The notes under the pieces: generated by a model
What the model saw: the letters and a program-made list of their open reading frames with translations, nothing else
Told to the model about the DNA's origin: nothing
Databases searched by the model: none
In this document: positions 32,631-38,031 of the stretch, in pieces
Layout: each line of letters begins with the position of its first letter
Position numbering within the stretch: the stretch's first letter is position 1
Translations under genes and position numbers: made by a program
Origin: Opitutaceae bacterium
Lineage (GTDB): Bacteria > Verrucomicrobiota > Verrucomicrobiia > Opitutales > Opitutaceae
NCBI GenBank assembly: GCA_025360455.1
Contig: JANYCF010000338.1
Coordinates: 1-38,031 of the forward strand
Direction: 5' to 3'
DNA length: 38,031 nt

Positions 32631-34448
32631 ATGACTATGAACACCCTCATTTATTTGCTCATCGCATTCGGCGTACTGGTGACGCTGGTGCTTTCCTACC
32701 GGTGGCTGCTCCGCCTCTTTGGCGTCATCATCGTGCCTGACAACGGTGTCGGGATCGTCGTCAAAAAATTCCGGCTGGGCGGTGCGCACACCACGTTGCC
32801 GGACGGCAAGATCATTGCTCTCGAGGGCGAGGCCGGCATCCAGGCCGATACGCTGGCGCCCGGTCTGCACGTCTGGTACTGGCCGTGGCAATATGCGATC
32901 ACGATTATGCCCTTCATTACCGTGGAAGAGGGCAAGATTGGTATCGTGGAGGCACGCGATGGTGTGCCGCTCTCCGGCGGCCGCGTGCTGGCGGGTAAAG
33001 TCGATTGCGATTCCTTCCAGAACGCGCGCGCCTTCCTCCAAAACGGCGGGCAACGCGGTCCGCAGATTACCATCATTCCGCCCGGCACCTACCGCATCAA
33101 CACCGCGCTCTTCACCGTGGCGGATGTGCCGGTGTTGGATATTCGGGATAACAAGGTGGGCGTCGTGACCACCAAGGAGGGTCGTGGCCTGCCGACCGGT
33201 GAAATCGCCGGCGTGAAGGTGGATGGGCACAACTCGTTCCAAGATGGCGAAACCTTCCTTCAGGCAGGCGGATTCAAGGGACTGCAGGAGCAGGTGCTTC
33301 TCGCCGGCCGCTACTTCATCAATCCGGCGTTTGCGACAGTCGAGACGGTCGAGATGACCGAGGTGCCAATCGCCCACGCGGGTGTCGTCATCGCCTACGT
33401 GGGTGAAGCCGGCCGCGATGTGACGGGCGAAGGTTTCCGTCACGGCAATCTGGTGGAGAAGGGCAAGAAAGGCGTCTGGGCCGAGCCGCTCGATCCGGGC
33501 CGCTATGCCATTAATCCGCGCACGCATCGCGTGGAAAACGTGCCGACCGCCAACGTCGTCCTTAACTGGGCCACGGGCAAGACCGAGGCGCACAAGCTGG
33601 ACGAGAAACTCTCCACCATCACGGTGCGCTCCTCGGATGGTTTCCGTTTCAACCTCGACGTGTCCCAGATCATCCACATCCCGCGCAACGACGCCCCCAA
33701 AGTGATCGCGCGCTTCGGCAGCATGGTGAACCTCGTCACGCAGGTGCTTGAACCCACCATCGGCAATTACTTCCGCAACGCGGCGCAGAATTCCGATGTG
33801 ATCGAGTTCCTGAAGTCCCGCGCGGAACGCCAGGCCGATGCCAAGAAACAGATCGGCGACGCCTTGGATGACTATAATGTCGGTGCCGTGGACACGCTGA
33901 TCGGCGACATCTCGCCGCCCGACGAACTCATGAAGACGCTCACCGACCGCAAGCTTGCCGAGCAGGAGCGTGTCACGTACGAGACGCAGCGGCAGGCCGA
34001 GGTCGTGCGCAAAGAGCTGCAACAAGCCCGCGCCATCGCCGACACCCAGGCGAAAGTCGTGGACTCGGAGCGCAGCGTGGCCATCGCCGAATATGCGGCG
34101 CAGGCTTCCGTCAAGCGCGCCCAAGGTGAAGCGCAGGCCAAGACGACCAATGCCGAGGCCGACGCATCCGTTATTAAAATGGTAGGTGCGGCCGAGGCTG
34201 AGAAAACGCAAAAGATCGGCTTGGCCGAAGCGGCCGTCATCAAGCAAAAGACCGAAGCCACCAGTCGCGAAAGCTACGTTGCCATCGAGGTGGCGCGCGC
34301 GCTGGCGAGCAGCGGACAGAAACTGGTGCCCGACATCGTGGCCGGTGGCTCGGCCGGAGCTTCGTCGATCATCGAGATGCTGGCCGCGCAGATGTTTCGC
34401 GATCGGTTGACTGCGCCGGTGGCGAATCCGCCAGCGGCGAACAACTGA
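32631..34448 (+). CDS. SPFH/flotillin-like membrane protein with tandem N-terminal modules
   Basis: 605 residues. One N-terminal membrane helix (about 4-30) is followed by four related modules of 55-75 residues: about 38-102, 103-173, 175-243 and 251-305. Modules two and three are the clearest: IGIVEARDG, DSFQNARAFLQNGG, PPGTYRINTALFTV against VGVVTTKEG, NSFQDGETFLQAGG, LAGRYFINPAFATV. The SPFH/Band 7 domain follows (about 325-440), then a long Ala/Glu/Gln/Lys coiled coil (440-560) with AEADASVIKMVGAAEAEKTQ, and a tail ending in the oligomerisation-type ASSIIEMLAAQMF. Such proteins build large rings or scaffolds at membranes. The start has no Shine-Dalgarno. Monocistronic, with a strong terminator. 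Confidence 0.88.
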   Translation: MTMNTLIYLLIAFGVLVTLVLSYRWLLRLFGVIIVPDNGVGIVVKKFRLGGAHTTLPDGKIIALEGEAGIQADTLAPGLHVWYWPWQYAITIMPFITVEEGKIGIVEARDGVPLSGGRVLAGKVDCDSFQNARAFLQNGGQRGPQITIIPPGTYRINTALFTVADVPVLDIRDNKVGVVTTKEGRGLPTGEIAGVKVDGHNSFQDGETFLQAGGFKGLQEQVLLAGRYFINPAFATVETVEMTEVPIAHAGVVIAYVGEAGRDVTGEGFRHGNLVEKGKKGVWAEPLDPGRYAINPRTHRVENVPTANVVLNWATGKTEAHKLDEKLSTITVRSSDGFRFNLDVSQIIHIPRNDAPKVIARFGSMVNLVTQVLEPTIGNYFRNAAQNSDVIEFLKSRAERQADAKKQIGDALDDYNVGAVDTLIGDISPPDELMKTLTDRKLAEQERVTYETQRQAEVVRKELQQARAIADTQAKVVDSERSVAIAEYAAQASVKRAQGEAQAKTTNAEADASVIKMVGAAEAEKTQKIGLAEAAVIKQKTEATSRESYVAIEVARALASSGQKLVPDIVAGGSAGASSIIEMLAAQMFRDRLTAPVANPPAANN

Positions 34449-34503
34449 TGCGCTAATCGCGAGCCGAGAGAGAGCCACGGCGCGTGAAGATTAAGAATCA
34501 ACG

Positions 34504-34539
34504 AGAGCCGGCCCTTGGTGGGCCGGCTCTTTTGGTTTT
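34504..34539 (+). terminator. Strong intrinsic terminator of the SPFH gene
   Basis: An 11-base perfect stem AGAGCCGGCCC / GGGCCGGCTCT with loop TTGGT, followed by TTTTGGTTTT. Confidence 0.9.
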
Positions 34540-34604
34540 AGAAAGAGCGATGTAGATGGAGCGGCTTGCCCTCAAGACGCTTTGTGCACGTGCAGGAATG
34601 CAAC

Positions 34605-34626
34605 AGCGCGTTAGGGACAACGCGCT
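34605..34626. repeat. Hairpin repeat, family G, copy 2
   Basis: AGCGCGTT, loop AGGGAC, AACGCGCT, then CCACC. It resembles the hairpin at 26790. Confidence 0.6.
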
Positions 34627-34637
34627 CCACCTTCAAA

Positions 34638-34693
34638 GTAGCGCAGGCTTCCAGCCTGCCTCGGACAGTAGCAGGCAAGGATGCCTGCGCTAC
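34638..34693. repeat. REP-like inverted repeat, family F, copy 2
   Basis: GTAGCGCAGGCTTCCAGCC at the left and GCAAGGATGCCTGCGCTAC at the right are inverted copies with about 20 bases between. The same ends occur at 31134-31249. The gap 34449-34762 otherwise holds only the terminator and the family G hairpin. Confidence 0.85.
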
Positions 34694-34762
34694 TCTGCGG
34701 CGCATCTCGTGGATAACATCAACCAATACTACAGGGGATTCAGGGAATTCGGTGGGCGAAGT

Positions 34763-38031
<3,269 letters not shown>

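Noticed and set aside
32562-34478. 638-residue minus-strand frame
   Set aside because: It is an antisense shadow of the SPFH gene, which has a signal anchor, SPFH domain, coiled coil and terminator.

Overview
The window looks like a stretch of chromosome from a moderately high-GC Verrucomicrobiota bacterium, most likely of the Opitutaceae type. This is inferred from gene families and from the many intergenic inverted repeats, not from a database search. There is no rRNA, tRNA, CRISPR array, phage module or intact insertion sequence. Most of it is ordinary core and accessory chromosome. Nearly every gene lacks a Shine-Dalgarno sequence, and by my hand count C is the base before ATG in 21 of 29 ATG starts, which suggests SD-independent initiation.

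Layout, left to right. 1-4.6 kb: a cut O-antigen-ligase-like membrane protein (minus), an EamA exporter (plus), then a DUF2062 protein and an RMD-like TPR lipoprotein/secreted protein (minus). 4.8-7.1 kb: a membrane fatty-acid desaturase, a possible short transcript encoding a 21-residue hydrophobic peptide, and a TetR regulator (all minus). 7.3-12.7 kb (plus): DUF3016 protein, 4HBT thioesterase, glycine-rich RRM protein, RhlE-type DEAD-box helicase, uracil-DNA-glycosylase-like protein, D-Ala-D-Ala carboxypeptidase and FKBP isomerase. 12.9-15.9 kb (minus): RarD, an NTF2-like secreted protein, a hotdog acyl-CoA thioesterase and signal peptidase I. 16-18.1 kb (plus): zinc-ribbon membrane protein, POT peptide transporter, small membrane protein. 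18.2-19.8 kb (minus): DUF1905/YdeI protein and a PfkB sugar kinase.

20-24.1 kb (plus): a LytS-like histidine kinase, a LytTR response regulator and a NatA/NatB-like ABC exporter, arranged like the natKR-natAB system of Bacillus. 24.3-26.6 kb: coiled-coil protein, small basic ORF with a strong terminator, methyltransferase with an overlapping small ORF, then the decayed tail of a GH3 glycosidase set among repeats. 26.8-31.1 kb: DUF5069 protein and ABC-F ATPase (minus), then a TetR gene diverging from a DsrE-like gene and a PNPOx-like flavoprotein across two matched palindromic operators. 31.2-38 kb: NAD-dependent epimerase and a small conserved protein (minus), a large SPFH/flotillin-like protein whose N-terminal half is built of tandem modules (plus), and a secreted GH2 beta-galactosidase (minus) whose start lies off the right edge.

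At least seven kinds of short inverted repeats (REP-like) occupy the gaps. The features I find most worth a second look are the modular SPFH protein, the TetR double operator, the leaderless promoter of the DUF2062 gene, the short peptide transcript near 6.2 kb, and the GH3 relic.
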